Assembly: GCA_009823395.1 (NCBI GenBank)
Contig: CM020506.1
Location: 19,595,001 to 19,659,000 of the forward strand
From: Thamnaconus septentrionalis
Taxonomy: Eukaryota; Chordata; Actinopteri; Tetraodontiformes; Monacanthidae
Length of the DNA: 64,000 nucleotides
Direction: 5' to 3'
Under the pieces are notes generated by a model. The model saw nothing but the letters and a program-made list of their open reading frames with translations, had not been told where the DNA came from and did not search any database. Positions 43,008 to 55,311 of the stretch are shown here, in pieces (position 1 is the first letter of the stretch; every line of letters begins with the position of its first letter). The position numbers were made by a program, and so were the translations under genes.

Positions 43008-43959
43008 ATAAGCTGGGCTTTGCAACATTTAAATCAGATTTTTTTGGGTTCTATCAAGGTAAGTGGTCATGAAATAAATGGCACTGTAAAACATATTGCA
43101 TGTTTTGTTGATAGAAACAATTACAAAACGGAAAAAATATCTAAGCAAGTCTTTCTAATATTCATTAAACTACACTAAGCTAAATGAATGTTTTTTTGAT
43201 TGTCATTCTTTTTTATCTTTGTATACTTGGTTCTGGGACATTTTGGGGATGCCGAGTTTCGCAGTCTTTGTCCAAAGCCAGGTCAGGAATCTCCTGCTCA
43301 TGTTACTGTGTAACACTCCTGTTTCTTCGCTTTAGAAAATCCAGCAAAAGATGGAATCCAACCCCGACATCTACCCCACGCTGCAGTCCATTGTGCTGCA
43401 CGAAGCGGGAACAAAGGTTTCTCGTGCGAAAAACTCGGTCACCTTTCCTGTGGAGCTGGTTCGGCGATACCTGAAGTTCCTCACGGAGTTCCTGTCGGAG
43501 GTCAACATGGGACAGCAGGACATCCAGAAAGCACTGAGCAAGTCCCATCGCTGCAGGACGCCGTCGCACCTCTAGGGGCTCGTTGAGGCGTTGGGTTCTC
43601 ATGTGTGTTGTATGCTCTTCTGACCACAAGGTGCTTACGAACGGAGCCTTCGGAAGTTCCACCCATGGCTCCTACAAGCAACTTTCAATGTAAGTATTTG
43701 TCTTCCATCTGATTATTTCTTTTCTCTAAAAGTGACCACAACATGGCTCTGTTTTTTTTTTTTTTTTTTTACCAGGTATCACTGAAGGCTGCTCCATCCT
43801 ATCAGAGCTTCACCGCTGCTTTGGTGTCTCGGGACGGGGATCAGCTGAAGGGCGGCTTCACCGACAGCTTGCACAGGGATCTGGGTAATGTACCTGCCGG
43901 CCATTGAGAAACACGTGTCCATCCTGGAGGCCCTGTGCAAGGAGAATAACATGGTGTAA
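43008..43959 (+). pseudogene. GLTP-domain (PLEKHA8-like) pseudogene
   Basis: The stretch resembles the glycolipid-transfer domain of PLEKHA8/FAPP2 but is broken. Exon-like pieces with splice signals are 43008-43058 (DKLGFATFKSD; GTAAGT donor), 43336 to at least 43544 (KIQQKMESNPDIYPTLQSIV, LHEA, LKFLTEFLSEV, QQDIQKALSK), about 43632-43689 (AYERSLRKFHPWLLQATFN; GTAAGT donor) and 43776-43959 (VSLKAAPSYQSFTAALVSRD, then YLPAIEKHVSILEALCKENN). Breaks: a seven-T run at 43039-43045 shifts frame within exon 1; the expected Trp motif near 43450 is off frame; a stop at 43573 sits between exon pieces with no good donor; a frameshift near 43888 precedes YLPAIEKH. Introns are retained, so it is not a processed copy. 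Upstream exons were not found. Assembly errors are a less likely alternative. Confidence 0.75.
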
Positions 43960-44092
43960 AGTCAAGGAAGAGGAGATGTGAGCATCCTGAGCACCTGTGA
44001 AGCCTGAACATGTCCGGTGCCAGGTGGGGAGGCGGAGCCTCACCTGTCATCACGGAAAAAATAAAATAAACAAATAAGTGAAATGGTTATAG

Positions 44093-44240
44093 TTATGGGC
44101 GACACACAGCAAGAAGGTCGTGGGTTTGATTCCGGGCCTGGAGCCTTTCTTCGTGGAGTCTGCATGTTCTCCCCGTGTCTGCATGGGTTCCCTCCGGGTT
44201 CTCCGGCTTCCTCCCACACTCCAAAAACATGCACGTGAGG
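44093..44240 (+). mobile_element. SINE-like repeat, plus-oriented copy
   Basis: The order CAGCAAGAAGGTCGTGGGTT, TGATTCCGGGCCTGGAGCC, GTTCTCCCCGTGTCTGCATG and CTCCGGCTTCCTCCCACACT is a ubiquitous fish interspersed repeat. GGTTTGATTCC resembles a Pol III B box, so a tRNA-derived SINE is the likely origin. Confidence 0.7.
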
Positions 44241-44488
44241 AGAATTGTGAACTCTAAATAGTCAGGCAGGGGCACTCGTGAGCCCACGCGTTCTTGTGCT
44301 ACTCTGCACCTTCGGAGTAAGCAGGCGTCATTGTTGCGTTAGACTGGATGGAAGTAACATTGTCATCTTGTGATTTCTGCATTCATTCACGAGGTTTTCA
44401 TAATTAATCTCTCACCATCTGTCTCAGCTGCTGCTGCTGCTGCGTGGGGCAGCTACAATTGACTTGCAGCTGTGGGTATGTGTGTGCT

Positions 44489-44516
<28 letters not shown>
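44489..44516. repeat. (TG)n microsatellite
   Basis: About fourteen dinucleotide units, between the two inverted SINE-like copies. Confidence 0.95.
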
Positions 44517-44521
<5 letters not shown>

Positions 44522-44624
44522 AGAGATCACGTAACAAAAGTCTAGTGAGTACAACGCACCAAACAACGAACATCTATCCGTTTTCAAGACTGGCTTCCTG
44601 GCTTCTGCTGCAGACTATCCCAGC

Positions 44625-44830
44625 TGTTACTGGGGGAAGGCGAGAGGACACCCTGGACAAGTTGCCAGTTCATCACAGGGCCTCATGGAAAGACAAACAA
44701 CCGTTCGCTCTCTCACACTCACATCTACGGACGTATACAGTTTCCAATTCGCCTCACATGGATGCTTTTGGACTGCGGGAGGACGCCGGAGAACCCGGAG
44801 AGAACCCACGCAGACACGTGGAGATTTACA
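44625..44830 (-). mobile_element. SINE-like repeat, inverted copy
   Basis: Contains CACCCTGGACAAGTTGCCAG and GGAGAACCCGGAGAGAACCC. The 44752-44823 part is the reverse complement of 44171-44240 in the neighbouring copy, with scattered mismatches. The two therefore form an inverted pair about 510 bp apart. Confidence 0.7.
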
Positions 44831-45887
44831 AAGAATCGAATATCTGTTATTGTCTGCTTGGGAAAATTTGTATTGTGTAATTATAGGCAGCAGAGTCAGA
44901 CACAAATAAACAAATAGGACACCTGTCGCCCACACAACGTACACACTGCCCAACAGACACAAACTAAGAAAAAAAGAATACCAATTATTAAAACCACATC
45001 TTAAAACACTAACAAGACACCAGCTAAGGGGCAAAACAAAAAACTATGAGTTAAAGCACGCTCCCTGCGGCCTACGACAGCGAACTCCGACTAATCCATG
45101 CTTCAAGAGCAGTTAACAACAAACAACAGCAAATTAATTCCTGAAGCAGTTCAATTTGCATTTTGTGACTCTGCATCTTTTGCCAGAAGGTAAGAGTTCA
45201 AAGAGGATGGAGGAAGTGCGACGGCTGCGGTCTGACCGCTCGCAGCAGCGCCCCTGGAGGCTTTCTCCAGCGCTTGGCCCGTTGGTATTTGATTGCGATG
45301 TTGTATCAACATCACAAAACATGAAAGCTAGCCTGTGTTCTTTCCCACAAAGAGGCATTTTCCCAGCTGTATTGAACCTCCTCCTGCATAGGGTGCTCAA
45401 ATTTTAATGCGCTGATTCCCGTCTGGTGCTGCTATGGATGCTCCTTTCTTTCTTCTCCCCCCAGACCCCTCGGGGGGATTTCCATTCCTCCCACATGTCA
45501 GGGGCTAATTGGATGAGCGTGTTCAAATGAAACATGTATGACAAAGGTTCATTACGCCAATTAAAGGGCCCTTAGCTCTCCACACCCCGGCCCTTGGAAG
45601 CGCAGTCAACTCTGACAGCCTGCTGTGGGCACTGCGCCTCGGTGCCTGTTGGTAATTATCTCCTCTGTACCCTAGTTCCTGTTTTATCACCGGCAGTTGG
45701 CCGCCGCAGGATATGCAAAGAATCTGAATATGTTTGCTCATTCCTGCCAGTAAACATCTGTGCACCAGGACAGTGTGATTGTGACTGGCCGCAGGGGCAA
45801 AGCAGTTTCAGTTTATGTATAATTTTGTTTTACACTTTCTATGAAAGTCTATTGGACAGTGCATTAACGTGATAAGTGTGAGTTACC

Positions 45888-45888
<1 letters not shown>

Positions 45889-45919
<31 letters not shown>

Positions 45920-45957
45920 GTAGTAGTAGTAGTAATAATAATAATAATAATAATAAT
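45889..45957. repeat. (ATT)10(AGT)5(AAT)8 compound trinucleotide repeat
   Basis: Three consecutive arrays with no interruption. The first and last are reverse complements of each other, so a strand can fold into a long AT hairpin with the AGT units in the loop. Confidence 0.95.
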
Positions 45958-46350
45958 AGAACTCAGAGAGTTTGTTATTTCAGGAGAGTCCAGCAAACTG
46001 GTAGCCCTTCATATAATCTCAGGACCCATGAAGTAGCACTCAGTGCCAAGAAAGTTGGTGACCCCTGCCTTAGGGTAACATAGACACCTCCCCACTGCAG
46101 CACCACTGGCAGCTGACATTTCACTCATCTCACTCATCTCGCCATGCTGTGTTCTCACCATTAAACTGGACATGATGTCTACAGAAGGTCTTCAGCAGGT
46201 TAAATAAGAGCAGTGTTTCAGCCCTTCTAAAACCTCGAGACTAATTTAATGACGGTGATGACCGACAGCACCACCGTGCTTCCCATAATGCATTACATTA
46301 GTTACAGATCGAATGCAGCCTCAGCGTGTAGGTAGTGCCCTCTGGAAAAA

Positions 46351-46657
<307 letters not shown>

Positions 46658-49600
46658 GGTATTTTGTGCTGTATATGTGAAGCACATCTTTTCAGGTGCA
46701 ATCTTTTACGAATAAGTCAAAAGAAGCAGTTTGACTAAAAGCTCTCTTTTTATTGACAGAAGGTCATGACAGTGTTCTACCGTTTTGTTCATAGATAAAT
46801 AAAAAAAAAACAACAACAACAAAAAAACACCCCACTTTGTCCAACAGTCTACAATTTCAGCTTTCTTTCAATGTTTGCTGTGGACGCCGCATCCTTTCCT
46901 TTACAACTACTCTACACAACAGAGGCCCTGGATTTACATTGTTATACAAGACATGGACAAAACATGTTAAATATCTATAAATAGAATACATTTTCTGTAT
47001 CTTGGCATGGAGAACAGCTGCACCTCATGAAGTTGCTCCTCCAAAAATAAACGTGGCCACTTCATGACAGAGAGATTGCACTTGGAAAAGATGAGCGTGC
47101 ATATGACAGGTGAGTGAGGCCAATGATAAAAGAGATGACGGTAAACTTCGATGAATTCAATCTCTCTTAATGACCAGGCTCACATTAACTGTGGCCTAAA
47201 CACATCGACTTTGTTTCATCAGTTCGACCTATGAACTAGCCTGTTTAGCGTAATGATGCTCATAAGACATAAGGGTGCCCATTTCTTTATGTTATTTTAC
47301 TTGACTTTTACACTAACTGAAAAGCAACGTCCTGGAGGAATGCTTAAACCCTCCTGCTTTGTCTCCATTGACTCAGCAAGAACCTTGCTCCTCTTGATTA
47401 AATGAGAAGATGAGCGCAACAATCACTGATGAACTATGTGTATTTCAGATGTGCTATTTTATCAAATACAGACAGACTAGACTGAGCTGAAAGCGCGACG
47501 AGAAACGCAATTTTGTCGTCCACTCCATCTCTCAACAAGTTACAAAACAGCAAGACTGTAGGTTGGCATGGAGACGAAAGATGCAAACACTTATGATTGC
47601 GGTGCCAGTGTCTCGCATTTACTCTTGAACCTTTGGCCTTGAGTTAAAGGACTTTCACAGAATAGGCCATATTCTTTCCATCGGTGAGTTCAGTTCAGTG
47701 AATTCGAGAAATGCAGAGGTGGGTGAACTATAGCGCTTCTTGGAAATCAAGTAAAATCCAACAATGTGCTCTTTGAAAATGCAGGTCAAGCAGTAAAAAC
47801 AGCAAACAGGTCTGTTCTTATAGAGAAAAGTTGAAGCCTATAAGATAGATAGAACTTCATTTATTTAAAACGTTAAAGTTAAGTCAACTGTAGGCATTTT
47901 CTCACTAGAAAACACAGATGAACACCCAGTGACGAGTGGGGATCAGGTCGAGTGACGTGATGCTGCAAGTGTGTGAACGTGGAGTGAACGAGCCGGGCAT
48001 GCTAACGTTAGCTGAAATTATACAGGATAATTTCATTAGGTTGCTGTACAGCTCCCACAATTTACTGTGATGGCACCACCCAAGCTTCACAAACTAATTT
48101 CATATTTCCTCATATCAGGCAATGATGAAAAAATGAAAATGATGATTGCATCTTTGAAAAACATTCTGCAGTTGTGCATCATCACAGTGCACAGCGAGGA
48201 CATTGCAAGACCGTGCAATGACAATGGCCTCGCTCTGGCAGACAGTCCCTCAGTCTCCACTTACTCTCGCATCAAAAGAAGTACCAAGCCTCACAGTCTG
48301 CACTAATAGCCAGCCTGCTTAACAAATGCTGACCTGGCTTCAGGAAAAATTCATGGAAACTGTAATGTCTCCAACACATTGCAAGAAGAGGTTTTAACTG
48401 ACAGTTAAAACCTTCAATCTGAAACAACAGTGTGAGTTTCACCTTGGCCATGGACTTGTTTGCCAGCCTACTTTGTGGATTTGGACAAAGGCTTAAGACC
48501 AGTTCTCCCAGGAGGTTCTGTGGTGCACGCTGTCGGAAAATGAATTTCCTCTCCTGTTGTTACAGCTCTGTCAGTCCTTGTAATGATCGCAGTCAGAGGT
48601 GTGTGTGTTCGCATTACCGGTGTGAAGTCAAGTGTTTACTGGTCACGTTGTATGTACTCCACCGAGGCTCGCTTTTGTCTCCTATCATGCTCTTGGTCCT
48701 CACAGAGGCTTAGCCGAGGCAAAGACGTTTTTCAGTTTGTATTGTGTGTATTGTACTCCTATATATTGGGATTGGTGATACAATTCCTTTTTGGATTCAT
48801 CGCTCAATCCTGTACAGCAATTAATGATGTCACTTCCTGTTTATCACCCTTATACAGCATGCACTGTCTGTGTCTTTGTTCTGTTTGCCATCATGACAGA
48901 GGCATGTCTTGGTTATTACGCCATAAATCTATTTTTCCACAAGGGTTGTGCTGGTCGGCCTTTTTTGCAACCAGAGAAACATTATCCCAATTGGAACAAA
49001 AGAAGAAAAGCCAGCTAATCTAATTTCATCAACCCAGTCAATACAGTGAAGACCTGAACGGTCAGCCTACAGAATTCGCTAGAAAAAAAGAGATCATGCT
49101 GATAAGCTCTTCGGAAACTATAACTACCACAGTTTTATCAAATTCCCACTAGCTAATGTTTTACTTAGCAATAGCACAATGAAGACAGCCAGCAGAAAAT
49201 AGATTTGACTATTACAGATTATTCCTCATTTGTGTCACACGTCCACCAGCCCTCCTCCCTCCCCAGATGACCATTTCTCATGACAACCGTTTCTACCCAG
49301 GTTTCTGTCTCTGTCCTATATTAAGCTAATTGGCTCACAAGAACCACCTCTCCACTTACTTGTGATTGGCCCCTCCCCCTAAACTTAACCTTGGACTTAA
49401 TCCTCACCCCCACCCCATTCAGCGGCAGAAGTAGGCTAGTCTTTGCCCACAAGGCAAAGAGTAATGCCTTCGGTGACAGTGATGAAAATGTTCCCCAAAA
49501 AACAAAAACAGTTTCATGTAGACATAAGTTTAGTCAGCGTCTCACAGACATTTTTGTAACGGAGCCAATCTCAGGAGGAGTAAGAGGGCTTGTGGAGGCG

Positions 49601-49697
49601 TCGCTGTCTTGATGACTATAAACACACCTTTTGCCATCGCCGCTCTGGTTGTTCTGTTAGCGCGTTGGAGCTCTCGGCGGCTTGTGAGCCGTCGCGA

Positions 49698-52600
49698 TCA
49701 GACCCAGGAATGGAAGCCGCCTGTGCAGTCCAGCAGCCTCCCTCTGTACCAGGCGCGCGCGATTGGCTGGACGAGGAGAAGCAGTCGAAAGCGCCTCAGG
49801 AGGCCGCAGAAGATGGCGGCGGCCACCACCACGAGTGGCGACATCATGACAAAACCGAGGATAATTAGGGCGGAGCAGCTGTTGTCGTCAAGGTAACGGC
49901 AGATGGATGAGCGAGCATCGAGGACCTGCAAGGACCAAACACAGGGGTGATAATCGGACGGACAGCAGAGTCAATAAGCAGCTTCTTTTGTTGTCCAACA
50001 GGCAAAAACTGTCCTTTTCTATGTTATTTTGTAATTGGCCAGAAGAGGAACCAAATGGGCTGTGACAGACTTGTTGCCACCCTTCAGATAAGAGGAAGCT
50101 ATGCAGCCTTTCAGCAGCTGTCAATCTCCTATGAAAGAAGGCAGAGAGGCGTAAACAAAAAAAGGGGAGGTTAGAAGCATGGGAAAAGAGCCGACCGTGA
50201 GTCACCAGTGTTACCAAAGGGCTAAACAACCGCATGGCACAAAGCACATGAACAATCATGGTTGCGTTTCCTCGTCAAGGTCGGACAGTTAAAAAAATAT
50301 AGATTTATTTGCAAGACTCTCGATTTGCCCGTTTCTCACGAGAAACTTTGCCTCGGAGAAACCTGCTCACCAAGCCGCGATAAGCGCACACGCTACGCTT
50401 CCATCGAGCCCTGCTCATCACCCCGTTAGCGCTGCTCCGCACAGCTGGAGTCGGTGACAAATCAGACAGCGAACCACCCTCACGTTCACTCTGCTCTCTC
50501 AGCACCTCTTGTTACTGTTTACTCCGACCTGACGTGGCTTAATAGGCATTCGTGGTTGTGATGTTTTTTTGCAGTTGCATTAATTGCGTCCAGGAATCAG
50601 GGCAGTGTATGGCTCTATCTACCAAATTACACAAGGACAGGGACGCTGTAATACACAGTGAGAGAGTCAGTGCACCCTTTTAGTCAAGACAAAAGCAGGA
50701 AATGATGATGTGAGTGCAACAGCATGGTAAAAAGCCCTGGAAAAACCTTCCTCATAAAGCCTAAAACTCAGCTTTGACTCATTAAACCCCAAAGAAACAA
50801 TACTTAACATCCTGGTGTGGTTGTGATTACCCCAAAACAACTGTGTGCCCTGTACACAAAAGGAATTTAGAAACAGTGTGCATTATACTAAGACTTCAAG
50901 TTTTTTTTTTTTATTGAAATATATATAAAGGCTTTCAATCCAATTAAATGGTTTTCTACTGTCACATCAGCTTCTTAAGAATCCCTCAAATGAGAAAATG
51001 TTATTTTCTTATTTAGTTTCTACAATAACATTGAAGAGAGAAACACATTTTTTTTAAGCTACACAAAGTGAAGAGTTTGATATATGCATTATAAAAATGC
51101 AAACCATGAAGAAAAGTTGTGTTAGAAGGAAAAAAAAAAAAATCAAAACTCAATTTATTTATTTTTTTCAAATAAGGAATACGTTTATCTCAACACCCCA
51201 ACTCACATGTAACATCACAGATTGTTGGCATTAAACAAAATTGCAATTCAACAATATATAGTATATGTAAACTAAGCAGCAAGGGAAACAAAAGAAAGAA
51301 AATCTCGGTCGTTACATGTGCTCCTCGGAAGCCTGCTGGAGAGCCTCTTTATTTCTTTTTTAATGACGCCACATTTGTGAGGAACATGCTTTTGTGAGGT
51401 TAGCAAAAAAGCTGAGGATGTCGGTGGCACGCACTTTAAAAACCGGCCGGATCTTCTCTGTCGATGTCAAACAGCTCGTTCTCTGCTTTTGCAATTGATT
51501 CTCGTTCTGAGTCTCCGTTGCCTCCATTGGCTGTCAATCATGCGCATGATTGGCAGCCAATGCAGCAGCAGCAGCATGATGTCTGCTGCGGTGCTCAGTA
51601 GGTATCTGCGGCAAGAATCGGCGAGCCTTACTGATTGGTGCGATAGTGTTTTTTTTTCCTCGCAGGGAAAAAAAACAATGGCTGTCGTCACCGGAGGCAA
51701 TCTCAGCGCAGAGAGACATGGAAATGAGATTCTGCAACCGGTGGCCGTCTTATCTCTTGTCTGGGACCTATCTCTCCAAGATGACAATGCTCGCCTTCAC
51801 AGAACAGTGTGCATACCGGGGACGACCTCCAGAATGGAATGGCCATAAACCTCAACCAGGTTCACAATAGAAAACTTGTGGGATTAGCCTCGGAGCGCTG
51901 TTAATGCCCGAATGACCGACACAGTAACGGTGGCTGACATGAGACACATGCTGATTGAAGACTTGTGATGCCATCCCGCAGCAGCGTGTGTCACGTTCTC
52001 TTTGATTTTTTTTTTGGTTGAACAGTCTGCGTCTGTGAAGGACAGGAGCAGTCTGAGTCAGACAGTCCTGGTCTGCTCTGAAATCTTTTAATTCCAGCTA
52101 ACAGACGTGAGTGTGCCCTTTGGTCTAGAATGCAAAATGCATAAATCGTGCCCAGTGGATTTACTTTCAGGCCCTCCTGAGGACGACAAATCGCAACTCT
52201 TTTATCCCTTCAGTCAACAGATTTTAATCAGCAGGTTGGTGTTTTGGCACTTTCTTTATTCATTCTCTATCCTTCTCATTTATTCTTTTTCCTTTTGTTT
52301 AAATACTTATTTTAGCATGTTTGCACATGTACACCTGAGTTCACCTGAGTCACTGACAACTGAGATTTGAGAGTTGCGTGTTTAGTATTGTATGTATTTT
52401 AAGTGATTTATTTTTTTTTTAGCTTTTATTATCAAGTGAATTGCCCTCTTGAGATAAATGAAGTTTTCTGTCTTGCTTGGTGACCAACAATGAGGAAGAG
52501 GAGGTGCCAGGCTGCTGCGACTGCGTACGATTCTTCTATTCCTGTGTAATTGAATAGATGGTTAAACTGCCATTATGCCTGGTCTTTTATGGCATTCAGT

Positions 52601-54827
52601 TATCAATTCCAGCAAGCAATGCCAAACAAGAGTCAATGGCAATAAAGGCTTTTTGGCATTGCTAGAGAAGACATTACAACATTTTCATGGGAATATGTCA
52701 AAAACAGGCTTTTCTTGCAGGCAGTAAAGAGACGTACCATATTTTTCTGGGCTTATTATGAGAGTCAAACATTGTTCCAACAAAGGGATAAAGAGATAAC
52801 CAACCAAACCTTCTTTCAAATCAAACAAATCTTCTTCCTTTTTATGAGATGCTTATGTTTAGGAAATGTGTTTAACATGATTCGATTGCTCTGTTGTTTA
52901 TCCCACACACAGTTTTGTGTAGGATATACATATACACATGTATTTCCTTGGATGAAAAATTGCTACGTTCTTTATTCAACAAAGAGGGCCGCAGCTGCTA
53001 GCCACAATGCAGCGACAATGCTATTCCCAGTTGCACCGATGAAAAGCTTTGAGCTGTTGATACCTGGCCGCAGGCTTTTTGGCCATTCCCTTCAAATCAT
53101 TTACTCAGAGTAGTTTATCCATTGGAGATGTGCGATAAGCACTTCAACTGGTGTGCCAGGCTAATTGCCCTCCAGGTGGTTCGCAAAAATCCAACGCTTC
53201 TTCGGCTCTCCTACCTCAAGAACGCCGCACGGAGTCGAACGCGGCCTTTTAGTCGTCTGCTCTTTCAGTCGTACCAACGAGAAGAATCCGCCGAGAGCGT
53301 CATGGTTTCAAAGATGCATGAGGGGAGGTTTAGCGGGAGGCAGAAACAGACTTGGAAAAAAATCTTCCACTTCCCCAAGCTGTTACGAAGAGACATCATC
53401 GTGTTTTTGCTGTCATGTTTTTTTGGCGCAGGTGAGCGCTTGAGAGACGAAAGCTGCTTGGTGCGCTACAATGGAAGCTGCGGACGGCAGTAGCGGCAGT
53501 GAAGGTGCGAGACGACCAAAGTAATCTTCTTATTAAGGCTGTATGCAGCGTCTTTGGCATGGATTTGTTTCCCTGTAAATTACTGTGAAGGCTACATTTG
53601 AGCAGGTCGCGCTATCGTTGGAATCAAGTCCATTCACTGCCTAGTAATTACTCCCTTCACCCCTATTGGTTGTTTGCTGGCAAAAAAGGGAGCGGGGGGG
53701 AAGGAGATTAGAGTTGTGAAGGCAGAGAGGAAGAGGAGCTTCACATGTGTTAGCGTGAACACGGCCAGTAAACAAGGCGCTTGAGAACAAAAACGCAGAG
53801 ATCGTGTGAGCTCACTTTCTACAGCAGATGTCGTGGCGCCACGAGTTCTGCGCACGGCAAAGTGAGTTTGTCCTTGAGCCGGCCGAGCAGAATGTCCCAT
53901 GAGGCTCAAAATACTTTCAGCATCGATATATGTATATATATATATTTATTTTTTTTGATGTTGTTCTCACAAAATCTAACCTAGGTTTCACCGGATCGTG
54001 AAAGAAATGAAAAGTTTAGTAAGATGTAAACACACACTATAATAAGTACACGGCTCTGCCAAGACCTTGAGGAGGAGTTGCACGGCGATTTGTGCAGGGA
54101 CAGCTTTCATGAGGTGAAACCACTTGGTGGTGTCTTAAGGCTGCCAAACCATTTTTATGCAAGTGTGGTTGCTTGCATAAAATCAGGGCATTAAAGAGGA
54201 GCCTCACAGGAACTGCTGTTCTGGTCCTGTCATTTTGGAAAACTTGACTTCACATTTCCTGCAAAAATGCTGGTTGATTAGACCCAAACAGACTATATGA
54301 TTGTTGGAGCGTAAATAAGAAATAAAGTTATTGTTCAATATCACAGATCTTATGATGAATTTAATGAATTACAAATCCATTCCCTAACCTTAGAATCCTA
54401 ACACAGTCTTGCCGTGAAGCCCTTTATTCAGCGTTGTATTACAATCCTAGATTTGTTTCTCTTCTCAAGCCTCAAAGAGTGTCCATGAAAATTTGCCTCG
54501 CTGCAATGGACTAACCACCTGAAGGACATGTGGCTTTATGAGTGAGCGTCAGAGTGAGTTAGCGCCGCCCGACGAATAGCGCTAAACCATCGACCCGAGA
54601 GAGCTGTGGACTCGACTCACCCTGGAGTGGCAGAGGAAGCCGACGTACAGCAGCAACAGCGCAGGCGAGAGCACGGCGGCGAACACCATGGCGAGCAGCG
54701 CCGCGCTGGCGCAGATCACACACAGGTTCCACAGGAGGAGCAGGGCGCCGTGCGCCAGGCAACCGCACCTGCCCCTGCGGCTGCCCCACGCGCTGCCGCC
54801 ACTGTGGGCCATGGGAGGGGGCAGCAT
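49698..54827 (-). CDS. tmem88b: Transmembrane protein 88B
   Basis: TMEM88-family proteins are small two-pass membrane proteins. TMEM88 binds the Dishevelled PDZ domain and dampens Wnt/beta-catenin signalling. Two coding exons: 54827..54621 and 49925..49698, joined in phase 0 (AGG|GTGAGT donor, CAG acceptor) over a 4.7-kb intron, giving 144 aa from MLPPPMAHSGG. A hydrophobic block at about 27-66 ends in the family signature YVGFLCHSR. A second span at about 86-112 (CSALIILGFVMMSPLVVVAA) precedes a basic segment with ARAWYRGRLL. The protein ends in HSWV, matching the C-terminal WV PDZ ligand of human TMEM88 (KVWV) and TMEM88B (CAWV). MRPL20, ATAD3, SSU72 and TMEM88B are neighbours in human. The start is uncertain: an upstream ATG at 54913 after a good acceptor is one base out of frame (see findings). 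The intron carries a Tc1-like remnant. Confidence 0.88.
51345..52670 (+). mobile_element. Old Tc1-like DNA transposon remnant
   Basis: Plus-strand reading gives LQDDNARLHRT near 51780, matching the QDNARPHxA catalytic region of Tc1-like transposases. VNARMTDTVTVADMRHMLIE, near 51900-51960, matches the segment before the C-terminus. Further C-terminal sequence ('gaggaagaggaggtgccaggctgctgc') resumes near 52490 after about 490 bp of unrelated sequence. CCAAACAAGAGTCAATGGCA at about 52620 is shared with the 55.3-55.9 kb element. A weak match to that element's inverted end is at about 51345-51400. It lies inside the tmem88b intron. Confidence 0.7.
51525..51562. repeat. 38-bp near-perfect palindrome
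   Basis: Arm CATTGGCTGTCAATCATGC meets arm GCATGATTGGCAGCCAATG with no spacer. The arms are reverse complements except for one base pair in nineteen. Confidence 0.9.
52671..54620. other. Remainder of the tmem88b intron
   Basis: No repeat family was recognised. A 124-codon open frame at 53122-53493 (plus) contains no motif I know. The region near 53640-53900 is moderately CpG-containing. Confidence 0.45.
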
Positions 54828-55311
54828 CTTCACGCCGTCCCCGATCCACACGTCCTCGTCCTTGTCCTCCTCGCCCGAGCCCCGTCATCCGGCTCCACGT
54901 CCAGGCCACACATCCTGCAGAGGTGCACGCACAGATTGTTTCAGATGTTCTCAATTGATTGAATACAAGCAGGAAGCTTGATTAGGATTCACTATAGAAA
55001 TCTCGTGCCACCTATGTCCTCTGCTTGTAATAAATTGAAATAAAAAAGCAGAACTAGTGGAATGTTCCTAGCATATAAAATAAAATGAAAATCAGAGTTA
55101 CTGTTTGGCTGCTCGGTAGACAGGTGAACTCCAGACTAGAAATCTGTACCAGTATTATTAATGTATTATTTATTGTATGCATGGAGGCACACAAGCATAT
55201 GTGGATTTGACAAAAAGTTCTAAAATTCTCTATATATGATTTATTAACACAAAAAGTAAGGACATTTGTGTTTGGTAGAGTATTTCTTTGTTGTAACAAT
55301 GCTTTTTGGAA
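54828..55311. other. tmem88b 5' flank
   Basis: The minus strand has an acceptor-like CTCTGCAG ending at 54915, next to ATG 54913..54911, implying a further upstream noncoding exon. A candidate minus-strand donor GAG|GTGAGC is at about 56545, but no transcript evidence is available. Confidence 0.4.

Noticed and set aside
53122..53493. 124-codon open frame inside the tmem88b intron
   Set aside because: No domain or repeated motif recognised; a single open frame of this size is expected by chance in 64 kb of both strands.
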